Shown here piece after piece: positions 1 through 7,868 of a stretch of DNA of 13,925 nucleotides (positions are counted from its first letter, which is position 1; each line of letters begins with the position of its first letter). A program made the translations under genes and the position numbers. Source of the DNA: CAYVDH01 sp964450355. Its GTDB lineage: Bacteria > Bacteroidota > Bacteroidia > NS11-12g > UBA955. The notes under the pieces are model-generated. The model saw only the letters and a list, made by a program, of their open reading frames with translations, had not been told where the DNA came from and did not search any database. The stretch spans positions 1-13,925 of the forward strand of contig CAYVDH010000087.1 of NCBI GenBank assembly GCA_964450355.1. The letters run 5' to 3'.

Positions 1-182
1 TTACTATCTAAATCAAAATAAAAAAATAAATTAAGTAAACTATCAGATTTATATTCTTCAACATAAATTTTTGCCATTTGATAATTTTTAAGAAAATGAT
101 AATAACTACTATCAAATTTAATTTGAGATTTCAAATTGAAGCAAAGCAATGAAAATATTAGAAATTGACTTATTTTAAACAT
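1..182 (-). CDS. Secreted protein, N-terminal fragment (runs off left edge)
   Basis: The minus strand is open from an ATG at 182 to the window edge, giving 60 complete codons with no stop. The first 20 residues (MFKISQFLIFSLLCFNLKSQ) form a clear signal peptide: a lysine near the start, a hydrophobic core, and an S-Q end typical of Bacteroidota exported proteins. The visible mature part is rich in Tyr, Leu, Lys and Asp (for example FLKNYQMAKIYVEEY) and looks helical. A TPR-like repeat protein is possible but cannot be shown from 40 residues. The start lies only 2 bases after a stop codon of an upstream minus-strand frame (185-187), which is an operon-like spacing. Function is unknown; the C-terminus lies outside the window. 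Confidence 0.7.
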   Translation of the reverse strand, partial: MFKISQFLIFSLLCFNLKSQIKFDSSYYHFLKNYQMAKIYVEEYKSDSLLNLFFYFDLDS

Positions 183-184
183 AT

Positions 185-271
185 TTATTTTTTAGGATCT
201 GGTACTAATTTTGCCCTATTATCATCTGCTACATATGGTTGTGTAACCCTCCCTTTTAGTACTGAATTTAA
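185..271 (-). pseudogene. Possible C-terminal remnant of a lost gene
   Basis: On the minus strand, 28 open codons end in TAA at 185-187. They end in a protein-like tail, VTQPYVADDNRAKLVPDPKK, and are preceded in frame by TAG at 272-274. The stop sits 2 bases before the ATG of the next minus-strand gene, as expected when two genes share an operon. There is no usable start codon in the short frame and no continuation of the same frame upstream. The simplest reading is that the body of the gene was removed or frameshifted and only its end remains. It could also be chance coding-like sequence, since 28 codons is little evidence. Confidence 0.3.
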
Positions 272-298
272 CTATAACATTTCTCATTTAAGTTAAAT
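266..298. repeat. 8-bp inverted repeat in the gap before the first plus-strand gene
   Basis: ATTTAACT at 266-273 is matched exactly by its reverse complement AGTTAAAT at 291-298, leaving a 17-base loop. The arms are almost all A/T, so the hairpin would be weak. It lies between the minus-strand gene remnant and the beta-barrel gene. No function can be assigned; chance is likely in DNA this AT-rich. The rest of the 183-389 gap holds a GGGTAAACCC mini-palindrome around 321-330 and the promoter element listed separately. Confidence 0.25.
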
Positions 299-342
299 AA
301 CAAATGTTCTATGTTAGCAGGGTAAACCCAAAAGAAAATGAA

Positions 343-378
343 TTGATGGTGGTTTTTTAGTTGATTTATTTAAATTTG
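343..378 (+). promoter_or_regulatory. Candidate Bacteroidota-type promoter for the beta-barrel protein
   Basis: TAAATTTG at 371-378 fits the TAnnTTTG -7 consensus and ends 11 bases before the ATG at 390. The best upstream TTG is at 343-345, 25 bases away, slightly longer than the usual 17-23 base spacer, so the -33 half is weak. If used, the transcript would begin about 5 bases before the start codon. Confidence 0.4.
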
Positions 379-389
379 CTTTTTTATTG

Positions 390-1202
390 ATGAATAAATT
401 CTATCTCTTATTTTGTTTTTTCTTTACTACATGTCCTGAAGTAGGATTTGCTCAGCACCACAGTGTTGAGTGGAGTGGTGGATGGATGAACGGATTGTTT
501 AAATCCAATAAAATGAATCAAATTCCTTGGGGAAAGGCTAACAAATTTTCTCTTGGTACGAATCAACATGTACAAGGTAAATACCTCTATTTTGCTGACA
601 GTAGTTTGTTGAATTTTGAAATGTCTGCTCAATATAATTGGGGTAAATCCAACTTGGCTTACAACAACTCAAATGCCATTGAACAATCGTTAATAATCAA
701 TTCAAATTTTTTGCAAATTGAGTCGGGATTTGGAATTAATTGGAAAATTAAGCAATTGAAATTCAGATTCAGTCAAGGAATACTATTGCCTATGTTGATG
801 AACTCCACCCATCAATACTATTTAAAAGACAGTGTGAAAACTGTAGAGTATTCATCCCAAATTAAGAATTACCAAAGCTTAGGCTATTATTCTCAATTGT
901 GGATGTGTAAACAAATAAATGAAAAATTGGCGTTGAGAATATCTGTGGATTTTAATTTTTTGAATGTGAAAATTAAATCAGAAAAAGTAGATAAAATTAA
1001 CCATTCGCAAGGGTTGACAGTAAATGAATATTATAACTCAACAGCCGATAAAGAGTATTTGTTTTACAAAGACCCTACCTTGGTCAGAAACAACAAAGAT
1101 GCCTTGCCTCAATTTTTTAAAGCAGATAAACCCACTGAATTCAATACCTACAGGCAATCATACAGCGGTATTGGGTTCAAAATAGGATTGATTTTTTATT
1201 GA
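390..1202 (+). CDS. Probable outer-membrane beta-barrel protein, function unknown
   Basis: The product is 270 residues. ATG at 390 is chosen over an in-frame TTG at 387 because it directly begins a good signal peptide (MNKFYLLFCFFFTTCPEVGFAQ, cut after AQ). The mature chain alternates short amphipathic strands rich in aromatic residues, such as LKFRFSQGILLP and ALRISVDFNFLNVKI, with polar loops. It ends in GIGFKIGLIFY. A final strand closing on an aromatic residue is the usual signature of an outer-membrane barrel. No domain is recognised by name. The gene stands alone: it is divergent from the minus-strand genes to its left and 104 bases from ftsK, which has its own promoter element. The barrel call rests on composition and the C-terminus; a periplasmic beta-sheet protein is the alternative. 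Confidence 0.65.
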   Translation: MNKFYLLFCFFFTTCPEVGFAQHHSVEWSGGWMNGLFKSNKMNQIPWGKANKFSLGTNQHVQGKYLYFADSSLLNFEMSAQYNWGKSNLAYNNSNAIEQSLIINSNFLQIESGFGINWKIKQLKFRFSQGILLPMLMNSTHQYYLKDSVKTVEYSSQIKNYQSLGYYSQLWMCKQINEKLALRISVDFNFLNVKIKSEKVDKINHSQGLTVNEYYNSTADKEYLFYKDPTLVRNNKDALPQFFKADKPTEFNTYRQSYSGIGFKIGLIFY

Positions 1203-1253
1203 TTCCATTTATTTAAACACTTTTCACTTTGCTTGTTGATTTGTTAATAGCTT

Positions 1254-1289
1254 TTGGTCTTTACTTAGAGGTTATAAATCGTATTTTTG
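1254..1289 (+). promoter_or_regulatory. Candidate promoter for ftsK
   Basis: TATTTTTG at 1282-1289 matches the TAnnTTTG -7 element, 17 bases before the ATG. The nearest TTG upstream is at 1254-1256 with a 25-base spacer, a little long. The predicted leader would be only about 10 bases and shows no clear Shine-Dalgarno sequence. Confidence 0.5.
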
Positions 1290-1306
1290 CTACTTAGCAA
1301 AACAAC

Positions 1307-3862
1307 ATGGGCGGAAAAAAATCAAATAGCTTTAGGAATTCATCGGATGATTTTCAACCCGAAGAAAAAAATAAAAGCAAATCGAGTGCTGGAGGAAAGT
1401 TAGCCTGGCTTAAGGACGAAAAAACACATAGAATAGCGGGTATATTTTTAATTTTATTTTCACTGTTTCTTTTTATTTCATTCATTTCTCATTTAATTAA
1501 TTTAGGTGGTTTTGAAACCGATCAGGATTTAATTAAAAGCAGCGAATGGAAATGGTATGAGACGCATAATGACAAGGGAGCTGCCAATATCATGGGCTAT
1601 ATTGGAGCTTGGTTTGCTCATTTATTTATTCACAAGTGGTTTGGTATTGCCTCATTTGTATTGTTACTTACAGTATTTACCTTAGGAACAAAATTGTTGT
1701 TCAATTGGCAATTGTATCCCATGTCTAAAATCATTAGGTATTCATTTTTTATCATCATTTGGGTCTCAGTTTTGTTGGGCTTTGTGTTTCACAAAACTCA
1801 TTTTCATTTAGGTGGAGGTTTTGGTTATTTTGGTTTTATGTGGCTTAAAGGTTTGGTAGGTTATGTTGGAGTAGCCTTGCTTTTATTGGTGTATTTGTTA
1901 AGTTTTTTAATCATCGTTTACAATCTTGATATTAGATTTAGAAAAATACAAACTGTAGAAAATGAAACTAATGAAGAGGAAAGGGTGAGGTTCAGCGAAA
2001 ATGAATTAGAATCTGAAGCTATTCATAATGATTATGTAGAAAAAAATGCTTTAACGGATAATGCTTCAACATCTGAGGAAAAAATAAACGAAAAAATAAT
2101 TGATGAAGATGACATAAGACTAATCACAATTGACGACAATGGTGATGAAATTATTGAACAAGAAGAGGTAGTTCCTGAATTGGAATTGCCGGTCATTAAA
2201 TTTGAATTAAACGACAACAAACCAAAAGCAGAAAAAATAAACTCTGATTTTGAATTGAAAATAGAAGAAACAAAACCAGAGGAAATCATAGAAACTACAC
2301 CTACAGAAGTTAAAAATGAAGTTCAACCTGAAATAGAAAAAATAGGCTTAGATGAACCTTATGACCCAACTTTGGATTTGCCAGGTTTTCAATTTCCAAC
2401 CATCGACTTGTTGCAAGATTATGAATTTGCAAAAACTGAAATAGATAGAAACGAACTTGAAAACAGTAAAAATTTAATAGTAGGAACACTTAAGAATTAC
2501 AACATTGCTATTTCTGAAATAAGAGCTAACATTGGTCCAACTGTTACCTTGTATGAAATTGTTCCTGCGGCTGGAGTTAAAATTTCGAGGATAAAAAATT
2601 TGGAAGACGACATAGCTTTGAGCTTAGCAGCACTAGGAATTAGAATCATTGCGCCAATACCAGGCAGGGGAACCATAGGGATAGAAGTGCCTAATAAAAA
2701 ACCTGAAATGGTGCCAATGAAACAAATGATAGGCAGCAAGAAATTTCAGGAGTGCAACTATGAATTGCCAGTGATATTAGGCAAAACCATTTCAAATGAA
2801 TTGTACATTGCAGACTTAAGCAAAATGCCTCACTTGTTATGTGCAGGTGCTACTGGGCAAGGAAAATCGGTGGGATTAAATACATTGATAGTCTCCTTGT
2901 TGTATAAAAAACATCCATCTACTTTGAAATTTGTGTTGGTGGATCCTAAGAAAGTGGAGTTGACCTTGTACAACAAAATAGAAAGGCATTATTTAGCCAA
3001 GTTGCCAGGTGATGGAGATGCCATCATTACTGATACCAAATTGGTGTGCAATACACTGAACTCATTGTGTATGGAAATGGATGAAAGGTACGAATTGTTG
3101 AAATCAGCAGGCAAAAGAAACATCATTGAATACAATGCAAAATTTAGAGAAAGGAAATTATTGCCAACTGAAGGGCATCGTTTTTTACCTTATATTGTAG
3201 TGGTGATAGATGAGGTTGCAGATTTAATGATGACTGCGGGTAGGGAAGTGGAGACTCCAATTGCGAGATTAGCACAGCTTGCTCGTGCCATAGGTATTCA
3301 CGTAATATTAGCTACTCAAAGGCCATCTGTAAACATCATTACAGGAACTATCAAAGCCAATTTCCCAGCAAGATTAGCTTTTAGAGTAACATCAAAAATT
3401 GATTCAAGAACTATACTAGACAGTAATGGGGCAGATCAATTGATTGGAAAGGGTGACATGCTATTTAGTACCGGAAATGATTTGATAAGATTACAATGCC
3501 CATTTGTAGATACACCTGAGGTTGAAAAAATTACCGAGTTTATTGGCAATCAAAGGGGGTACAGTTCAGCCATGATATTGCCTGAATTTAAAGGAGATGA
3601 TGAAGGTGGAGGAAAAGAAAATTTTGATCCAGATGAAAGAGATGCTTTGTTTGAAGAAGCAGCAAGATTGATAGTGCAAACACAACAAGGTAGTACTTCT
3701 TTAATTCAAAGAAAATTAAAATTGGGTTATAACAGAGCTGGACGACTGATAGATCAGTTGGAACAGGCTGGTATTGTTGGTCCTTTTGAAGGAGCAAAAG
3801 CACGCAAAGTACTTATTCCTGATGAGGTCAGTTTAAATGAGTTTCTAAAAAACTTGTTTTAA
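1307..3862 (+). CDS. ftsK: DNA translocase FtsK
   Basis: FtsK is a septum-anchored hexameric ATPase that pumps chromosomal DNA during division and activates XerCD recombination at dif. The 851-residue product shows the full family layout. Residues 1-40 are a polar cytoplasmic start. Four or five membrane spans lie between about 43 and 206. A long, acidic, Glu/Asn/Lys-rich linker runs from about 207 to 355, and the motor follows. Walker A is GATGQGKS at 514-521 with K520. Walker B is VVVIDEVADL at about 631-640 with D635 and E636. The conserved ATQRPSVNIITG and IGKGDMLF stretches follow. From about 772 a winged-helix gamma domain (DPDERDALFEEAARLIV, then SLIQRKLKLGYNRAGRLIDQLE) supplies the part that reads polar KOPS sites and contacts XerD. 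Length and all key residues are normal. LolA, the frequent FtsK neighbour, lies two genes downstream. Confidence 0.97.
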   Translation: MGGKKSNSFRNSSDDFQPEEKNKSKSSAGGKLAWLKDEKTHRIAGIFLILFSLFLFISFISHLINLGGFETDQDLIKSSEWKWYETHNDKGAANIMGYIGAWFAHLFIHKWFGIASFVLLLTVFTLGTKLLFNWQLYPMSKIIRYSFFIIIWVSVLLGFVFHKTHFHLGGGFGYFGFMWLKGLVGYVGVALLLLVYLLSFLIIVYNLDIRFRKIQTVENETNEEERVRFSENELESEAIHNDYVEKNALTDNASTSEEKINEKIIDEDDIRLITIDDNGDEIIEQEEVVPELELPVIKFELNDNKPKAEKINSDFELKIEETKPEEIIETTPTEVKNEVQPEIEKIGLDEPYDPTLDLPGFQFPTIDLLQDYEFAKTEIDRNELENSKNLIVGTLKNYNIAISEIRANIGPTVTLYEIVPAAGVKISRIKNLEDDIALSLAALGIRIIAPIPGRGTIGIEVPNKKPEMVPMKQMIGSKKFQECNYELPVILGKTISNELYIADLSKMPHLLCAGATGQGKSVGLNTLIVSLLYKKHPSTLKFVLVDPKKVELTLYNKIERHYLAKLPGDGDAIITDTKLVCNTLNSLCMEMDERYELLKSAGKRNIIEYNAKFRERKLLPTEGHRFLPYIVVVIDEVADLMMTAGREVETPIARLAQLARAIGIHVILATQRPSVNIITGTIKANFPARLAFRVTSKIDSRTILDSNGADQLIGKGDMLFSTGNDLIRLQCPFVDTPEVEKITEFIGNQRGYSSAMILPEFKGDDEGGGKENFDPDERDALFEEAARLIVQTQQGSTSLIQRKLKLGYNRAGRLIDQLEQAGIVGPFEGAKARKVLIPDEVSLNEFLKNLF

Positions 3863-3887
3863 ATCAAAAAATATTTTATTATCTTTG
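3854..3887 (+). promoter_or_regulatory. Promoter for the CotH-family gene, predicting a leaderless mRNA
   Basis: TTG at 3854-3856, a 23-base spacer and TATCTTTG at 3880-3887 form a good Bacteroidota sigma-factor site. The -33 half lies inside the last codons of ftsK. The -7 element ends 5 bases before the ATG at 3893, so transcription should begin at or next to the A of the start codon. Confidence 0.6.
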
Positions 3888-3892
3888 GTAGT

Positions 3893-6800
3893 ATGAAAAG
3901 AATACTACTGGTTTTATTGCAATTAAGCTTGATTATCAATCAAGAGTTATCTTCTCAAATTACATCTGGGTTAAATTTTTTCAAAGAAGATGTAATACAT
4001 AGAATCAACATTGTGACTTCTAATTCAAATTTCATTTATGACATCATGAATTTAAAGTATTTGAATGAAGATTCTACTATCATTGCTACTACATACATAG
4101 ACAATGTGATGTATGACAGTGTAGGATTTAAAGAAAGAGGCGCTTCAACATCAAACGCAAGTAAACCCTCTTTGAAGGTGGATTTTAATTATTGGAAACC
4201 AGGCGGAAAATTTGATGGATTAAAGGGATTTATTCTGCGAAATTGCATTTACGACCCCAGTTACATGAAGGAATTTTTGGGGTATAAAATGAACAGGATT
4301 TACAATGGAACTGGTTTGAGAACCACCTATGTCAGGTTGTATTTAAATAATACTTACATGGGGTTGTATTTGGCGGTAGAGCACATCAACGGGGATTTTT
4401 GTAAAGAGAGGTTTGGCAATGGAAAAGGGAATTTATTTAAAACAGAGTTGGGCAATCTGCAATGGGACGATAATTTTTATCAAAATGGATGGTATAATTC
4501 CATCTTACAATCTTACGAACCCAAAACCAATGAAGAGAAAAAAGATTCAGGTGCGCTGATTAGAATGTTGAAAGCCATGAATTACAGAGGAAGTGCTCAA
4601 GCCAATTTAGATACACTTGAAAAATATTGGGATGTCAGTAAATATGTGATGGGTAAAGCAGCCGATGACATGGTTGATTTAAATGATAACTCTGGTCATA
4701 ATTTTTATATTTATCACAACTTTAAAGGCGATGGAAAATGGAAATACATTGGCTGGGATTATGATTTATCTATGTTTTATCCTTGTGCTATGTATTACCC
4801 AGATACCAGTGGAAACATGGCATTATTATACGAATCCATTTTCAGGTTTAAAAAATATGAAACACTGTATTTTAAAACGGTTTCAAATCTGATGTACCAA
4901 CATTTTCATCCCAAAAAATTAAAACCACTGATTAACAGTTTGCATAGCAAATTAAGGCCTTATGCTTTGACAGATCCAACCCCGGGAATCAATATATTCA
5001 CAAGCAACACTATTCCCTATGACAGTGCAGTAAAGTATGAATTCAATTACCCTATTATTTGGTGTAATACCGATACGAATAATGTCACTACTTGCGATAC
5101 ATTTAATAATTATTTATTAGGCATCATTCCTTTTATAGATAGCAATTACAGATGTGTACATCCTTTCATGAAAACTTTAGGCTATAATTATAAAGTGTTG
5201 TCGATGGTAAATCCTACAAAAAATCAAATTGTAAATTACAATCAATTGCCTTTTTATCCCAAAGTTAATTTGAGTAATAATAGATTTTATGTTGCAGATT
5301 CTGTAAAATTAGCCATAGATATCTATGTCAATACAAAATCGTATTACAAAGACACCATTTGGGTGAAAGATTTGTATTGCGATTCAAGCAAAACTTACTC
5401 ATTTAAAAAATTGTTTACTGCCAAATTGCCATTGAATTATTCAGTAAAAGTAAATTTTCTTAACATCAATGACGATAGCACTTATGACAATACCTTAAAT
5501 TCAACTTTTAGTATAGCTTCTCACAGAGATTTAGCCATATTGAACATAGAAAATATAAAAGCTGATTCGGTTTATAATTTGATAACTCCTTCCATAAAAC
5601 CCTCAGTTAAAATTAAATTATTTGGCAATACCGATGTTAGCAACGCCACAGTGTATGTTCAAATTATGAAGGATAATAAAACGGTATATAACAGCAGTCA
5701 ATTGTTTAATTTAAAATTTGATTCAACCTACGTGGCTGTTCCTAACTCGTTTTTTCATTTTGATTCTGTAGGTGATTATTCTGTATTGGCTTATCTCAAT
5801 TATACCAATGACTTAAACAAAGCGAATGATACAATAAAATTAAATTTTAAAATCAGAAAAGACTTGGATTTAGTTTTAAGGAAATATACTTTTCCTCAAT
5901 CAACTTATCTATGGGACAATGGGATTATTAAGCCAAATGTTGAAGTGAAAAACGATGGAATTACTAACTCTTCAAGCAATGTTACTTGCCAAATAGAATT
6001 CAATAACAATGTCATTTATCAAACTTCAAAACCGATATCTTTAGCTAACAATCAAACTAAATTATTGGATTTTGATTCCAGTTTAGTTTTAAATGACACA
6101 GGTTGGTATCACTATCAAATTTATCACGGGTTGATGAATGATAATGTGAAAACAAATGACACCATAAAAGGCTCATTTTATGTTCAATTGGACAAAGAAC
6201 TGGAATTGATTTCGGTGGCATTGTCTCCAGCTCCATTGGTGTGGAATTCAGGATTGAAAAAGCCGGTATTAAAAGTATTTAATCACGGATTGAGCAAGTT
6301 GGATAAAGAATTTTACTTGCAGATTAAAAAAGGAAATTCCGTGGTTTATAGCAGCAGCAAATGGGCTAATTTAGAAGCAGAAGGGGAGACAATCATTTCT
6401 TTTGATTCTACTTATAATTTTTTGCATGCTGGCGATATAGAATTAAAAGCTTATGTAATGAATCATAGCGATATCAATCATGCCAATGACACAACAAGTA
6501 GCTTATTGAATGTGTCTAACTACCACGATATAGAAGTGAAAAAAATACTTAGTCCTAGCTTTGGCCAAGTGTTTGTCAATCAAAAGAAAACCAAAATAGA
6601 AGTAGAACTTAAAAACAATGGGAATGAGGCTAAACAAACCAATGTTTATTTCACTATTTACGACTCATTAAATAATGTCATTTCTACAAGCAATGCATTA
6701 GTTCAATTAAATTCGTTGGAAACCAAAACCGTAGTTTCGGATTCAATGCAATTGTCTAAGCAGGTGAGAGTCTATTATTGCAGTGTTCATCAAAATAACA

Positions 6801-7117
6801 ACGATGAAAATAAAAGCAACGACACCTTGAAAGCTAAATTTTACAATGAAAATACCTTGCAAATAGTCAGCAATACCAAGGAAATAGGGTTTTCAGTGTA
6901 TCCTAATCCTTTTAGAAATGAACTCATAATCGAAATGAACTCAGAATTTGTAGATGGGAAATTGGAACTTTACGATGCAAATGGGAAATTAATAATAGAA
7001 GAAAAACTGAAAAGTAAGAAATCGGTATTGGGTTTAGAAACCTGTACGCCTTCCATTTATGTATTGATTATTCGTATTGATAATCAAGTGTATATGAAAA
7101 AAATCGTGAAACAATAA
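3893..7117 (+). CDS. CotH-kinase-family protein with Ig-like repeats and T9SS sorting tail
   Basis: This 1074-residue surface or secreted protein begins with a signal peptide (MKRILLVLLQLSLIINQELSSQ). A CotH-type kinase-like domain covers about 70-345. Its family marks are FKERGAST near the start, VRLYLNNTYMGLYLAVEHI, then LNDNSGHNFYIYH at 263-275 and WKYIGWDYDLSMF with W288-D289-Y290-D291. The Asp residues of WDYD correspond to the metal-binding Asp of the atypical kinase fold. Bacillus CotH phosphorylates spore-coat proteins; the Bacteroidota target is unknown. Four tandem beta-sandwich repeats of about 110 residues start near 544, 655, 767 and 876. Residues 1002-1074 form a type A Por secretion tail starting VYPNP and ending YMKKIVKQ, which implies export by the type IX system and surface anchoring. 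The gene sits between ftsK and the lolA-like gene with its own promoter. Kinase activity is inferred, not shown. Confidence 0.88.
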   Translation: MKRILLVLLQLSLIINQELSSQITSGLNFFKEDVIHRINIVTSNSNFIYDIMNLKYLNEDSTIIATTYIDNVMYDSVGFKERGASTSNASKPSLKVDFNYWKPGGKFDGLKGFILRNCIYDPSYMKEFLGYKMNRIYNGTGLRTTYVRLYLNNTYMGLYLAVEHINGDFCKERFGNGKGNLFKTELGNLQWDDNFYQNGWYNSILQSYEPKTNEEKKDSGALIRMLKAMNYRGSAQANLDTLEKYWDVSKYVMGKAADDMVDLNDNSGHNFYIYHNFKGDGKWKYIGWDYDLSMFYPCAMYYPDTSGNMALLYESIFRFKKYETLYFKTVSNLMYQHFHPKKLKPLINSLHSKLRPYALTDPTPGINIFTSNTIPYDSAVKYEFNYPIIWCNTDTNNVTTCDTFNNYLLGIIPFIDSNYRCVHPFMKTLGYNYKVLSMVNPTKNQIVNYNQLPFYPKVNLSNNRFYVADSVKLAIDIYVNTKSYYKDTIWVKDLYCDSSKTYSFKKLFTAKLPLNYSVKVNFLNINDDSTYDNTLNSTFSIASHRDLAILNIENIKADSVYNLITPSIKPSVKIKLFGNTDVSNATVYVQIMKDNKTVYNSSQLFNLKFDSTYVAVPNSFFHFDSVGDYSVLAYLNYTNDLNKANDTIKLNFKIRKDLDLVLRKYTFPQSTYLWDNGIIKPNVEVKNDGITNSSSNVTCQIEFNNNVIYQTSKPISLANNQTKLLDFDSSLVLNDTGWYHYQIYHGLMNDNVKTNDTIKGSFYVQLDKELELISVALSPAPLVWNSGLKKPVLKVFNHGLSKLDKEFYLQIKKGNSVVYSSSKWANLEAEGETIISFDSTYNFLHAGDIELKAYVMNHSDINHANDTTSSLLNVSNYHDIEVKKILSPSFGQVFVNQKKTKIEVELKNNGNEAKQTNVYFTIYDSLNNVISTSNALVQLNSLETKTVVSDSMQLSKQVRVYYCSVHQNNNDENKSNDTLKAKFYNENTLQIVSNTKEIGFSVYPNPFRNELIIEMNSEFVDGKLELYDANGKLIIEEKLKSKKSVLGLETCTPSIYVLIIRIDNQVYMKKIVKQ
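5522..6850 (+). repeat. Four tandem ~110-residue CARDB/Ig-like repeats within the CotH protein
   Basis: The repeats begin at codons 544, 655, 767 and 876, a period of about 330 bases. Each opens with a charged, Asp-Leu- or Ile-containing motif (HRDLAIL, RKDLDLVL, DKELELISV, YHDIEVKKI). Each then has a strand pair around a K-N/F-x-G turn (VEVKNDG, LKVFNHG, VELKNNG). Each closes with an N-x-x-N-D-T motif (LNKANDT, NVKTNDT, INHANDT, ENKSNDT). This is the pattern of CARDB-type adhesion-related modules. A shorter, more diverged copy may precede them at about 455-543. Repeats are diverged at DNA level, so they are old rather than freshly duplicated. Confidence 0.7.
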
Positions 7118-7154
7118 ATTGTTTTTAGTCCTATGAATTCTTTTGGTTCGATAA

Positions 7155-7188
7155 TTGTTTAATTTTAAATAACTAAATATTATCTTTG
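7155..7188 (+). promoter_or_regulatory. Promoter for the lolA-like gene, predicting a leaderless mRNA
   Basis: TTG at 7155-7157, a 23-base spacer and TATCTTTG at 7181-7188 match the Bacteroidota promoter consensus with the same spacing as the CotH gene's site. The -7 element ends 6 bases before the ATG at 7195. It also overlaps the TTG at 7186, which argues against that codon as a start. Confidence 0.6.
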
Positions 7189-7194
7189 CAGCTC

Positions 7195-7857
7195 ATGAAA
7201 AATTTATCAATTGTTTTGGCTTTGTTTTCCATCATTTTTATAGCAGGAAAAGGAGCAAAACCAATTAAAGACAAGGAAGTAACTAAATTTTTGAAAGATG
7301 TTTCAAAAAAGTACAAGGATTACAAGACCTTGAAAGCCGACTTTACTGTATTAAACGAGCCTGCAGATGCCAAAGCAGCTAAAAAAACAGATAAAGGTAA
7401 TTTATGGTCAAAAGGAAATAGTTTTAAATTTGTTTATGGAGGTCAGGAGATATATTGCAATGGTAAATTTATATGGACATATACCAAAGAGACTAATGAG
7501 TGTACCAAAGACAAGTACAATCCTAATTCTACCAGTGGATTTAATCCAGCTAAAATATTCAGTATATGGGAAAAGGGATTTTCATACACCAGCGATGGGA
7601 CTTATAAAAAAGGAACTGTAGAGATTAAAAAAATACTATTGACCCCAACAGACAAAACCAAATCATATCACTCGATGAATTTAGAGGCGGAGAAAGTGGC
7701 AAAAACGGTTCAAAGTTTAAAGGTGTCTTACAAAGCGGGCAATAAACAAACCTACACCATCACATCACAAACACCAAATACAACCATTGCAGATGCATTC
7801 TTTGAGTTCAATGCTGCTAGTTATCCTGGTGTTGAAGTGGTGGATTTGACTAAGTAA
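7195..7857 (+). CDS. lolA: LolA-like outer-membrane lipoprotein carrier protein
   Basis: LolA-type periplasmic chaperones take lipoproteins from the inner-membrane Lol machinery and carry them to the outer membrane. The 220-residue product has a signal peptide (MKNLSIVLALFSIIFIAGKGA). A single open beta-sheet domain follows: a helix (KEVTKFLKDVSKKYKDYKT), LKADFTV, GNLWSKGNSFKFVY, then YCNGKFIWTYTKETNEC and a C-terminal FFEFNAASYPGVEVVDL. That order of helix, L-x-A-x-F strand, K-G-x-LW strand and N-G-K-x-x-W-x-Y strand is the LolA pattern. The length is normal. ATG 7195 is preferred over TTG 7186, which lies in the promoter. Position downstream of ftsK supports the assignment. The next gene converges from the other strand with only 11 bases between the stops. 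Alternative: a LolA-fold protein with another ligand. Confidence 0.82.
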   Translation: MKNLSIVLALFSIIFIAGKGAKPIKDKEVTKFLKDVSKKYKDYKTLKADFTVLNEPADAKAAKKTDKGNLWSKGNSFKFVYGGQEIYCNGKFIWTYTKETNECTKDKYNPNSTSGFNPAKIFSIWEKGFSYTSDGTYKKGTVEIKKILLTPTDKTKSYHSMNLEAEKVAKTVQSLKVSYKAGNKQTYTITSQTPNTTIADAFFEFNAASYPGVEVVDLTK

Positions 7858-7868
7858 TTTTGCTAGGA

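Noticed and set aside
387..389. TTG at 387 as start of the beta-barrel gene
   Set aside because: The ATG immediately after it is the better start and gives the same signal peptide.
2032..2739. Minus-strand open frames inside ftsK
   Set aside because: They are Ser/Ile-rich shadows opposite the acidic linker and motor of FtsK, with no start context or family motifs.
4683..4892. Plus-strand 69-codon frame inside the CotH gene
   Set aside because: It is out of frame with a clearly real kinase-like domain, including the WDYD motif.
7186..7194. TTG at 7186 as start of the lolA-like gene
   Set aside because: It overlaps the TATCTTTG promoter element, and ATG 7195 begins a proper signal peptide.
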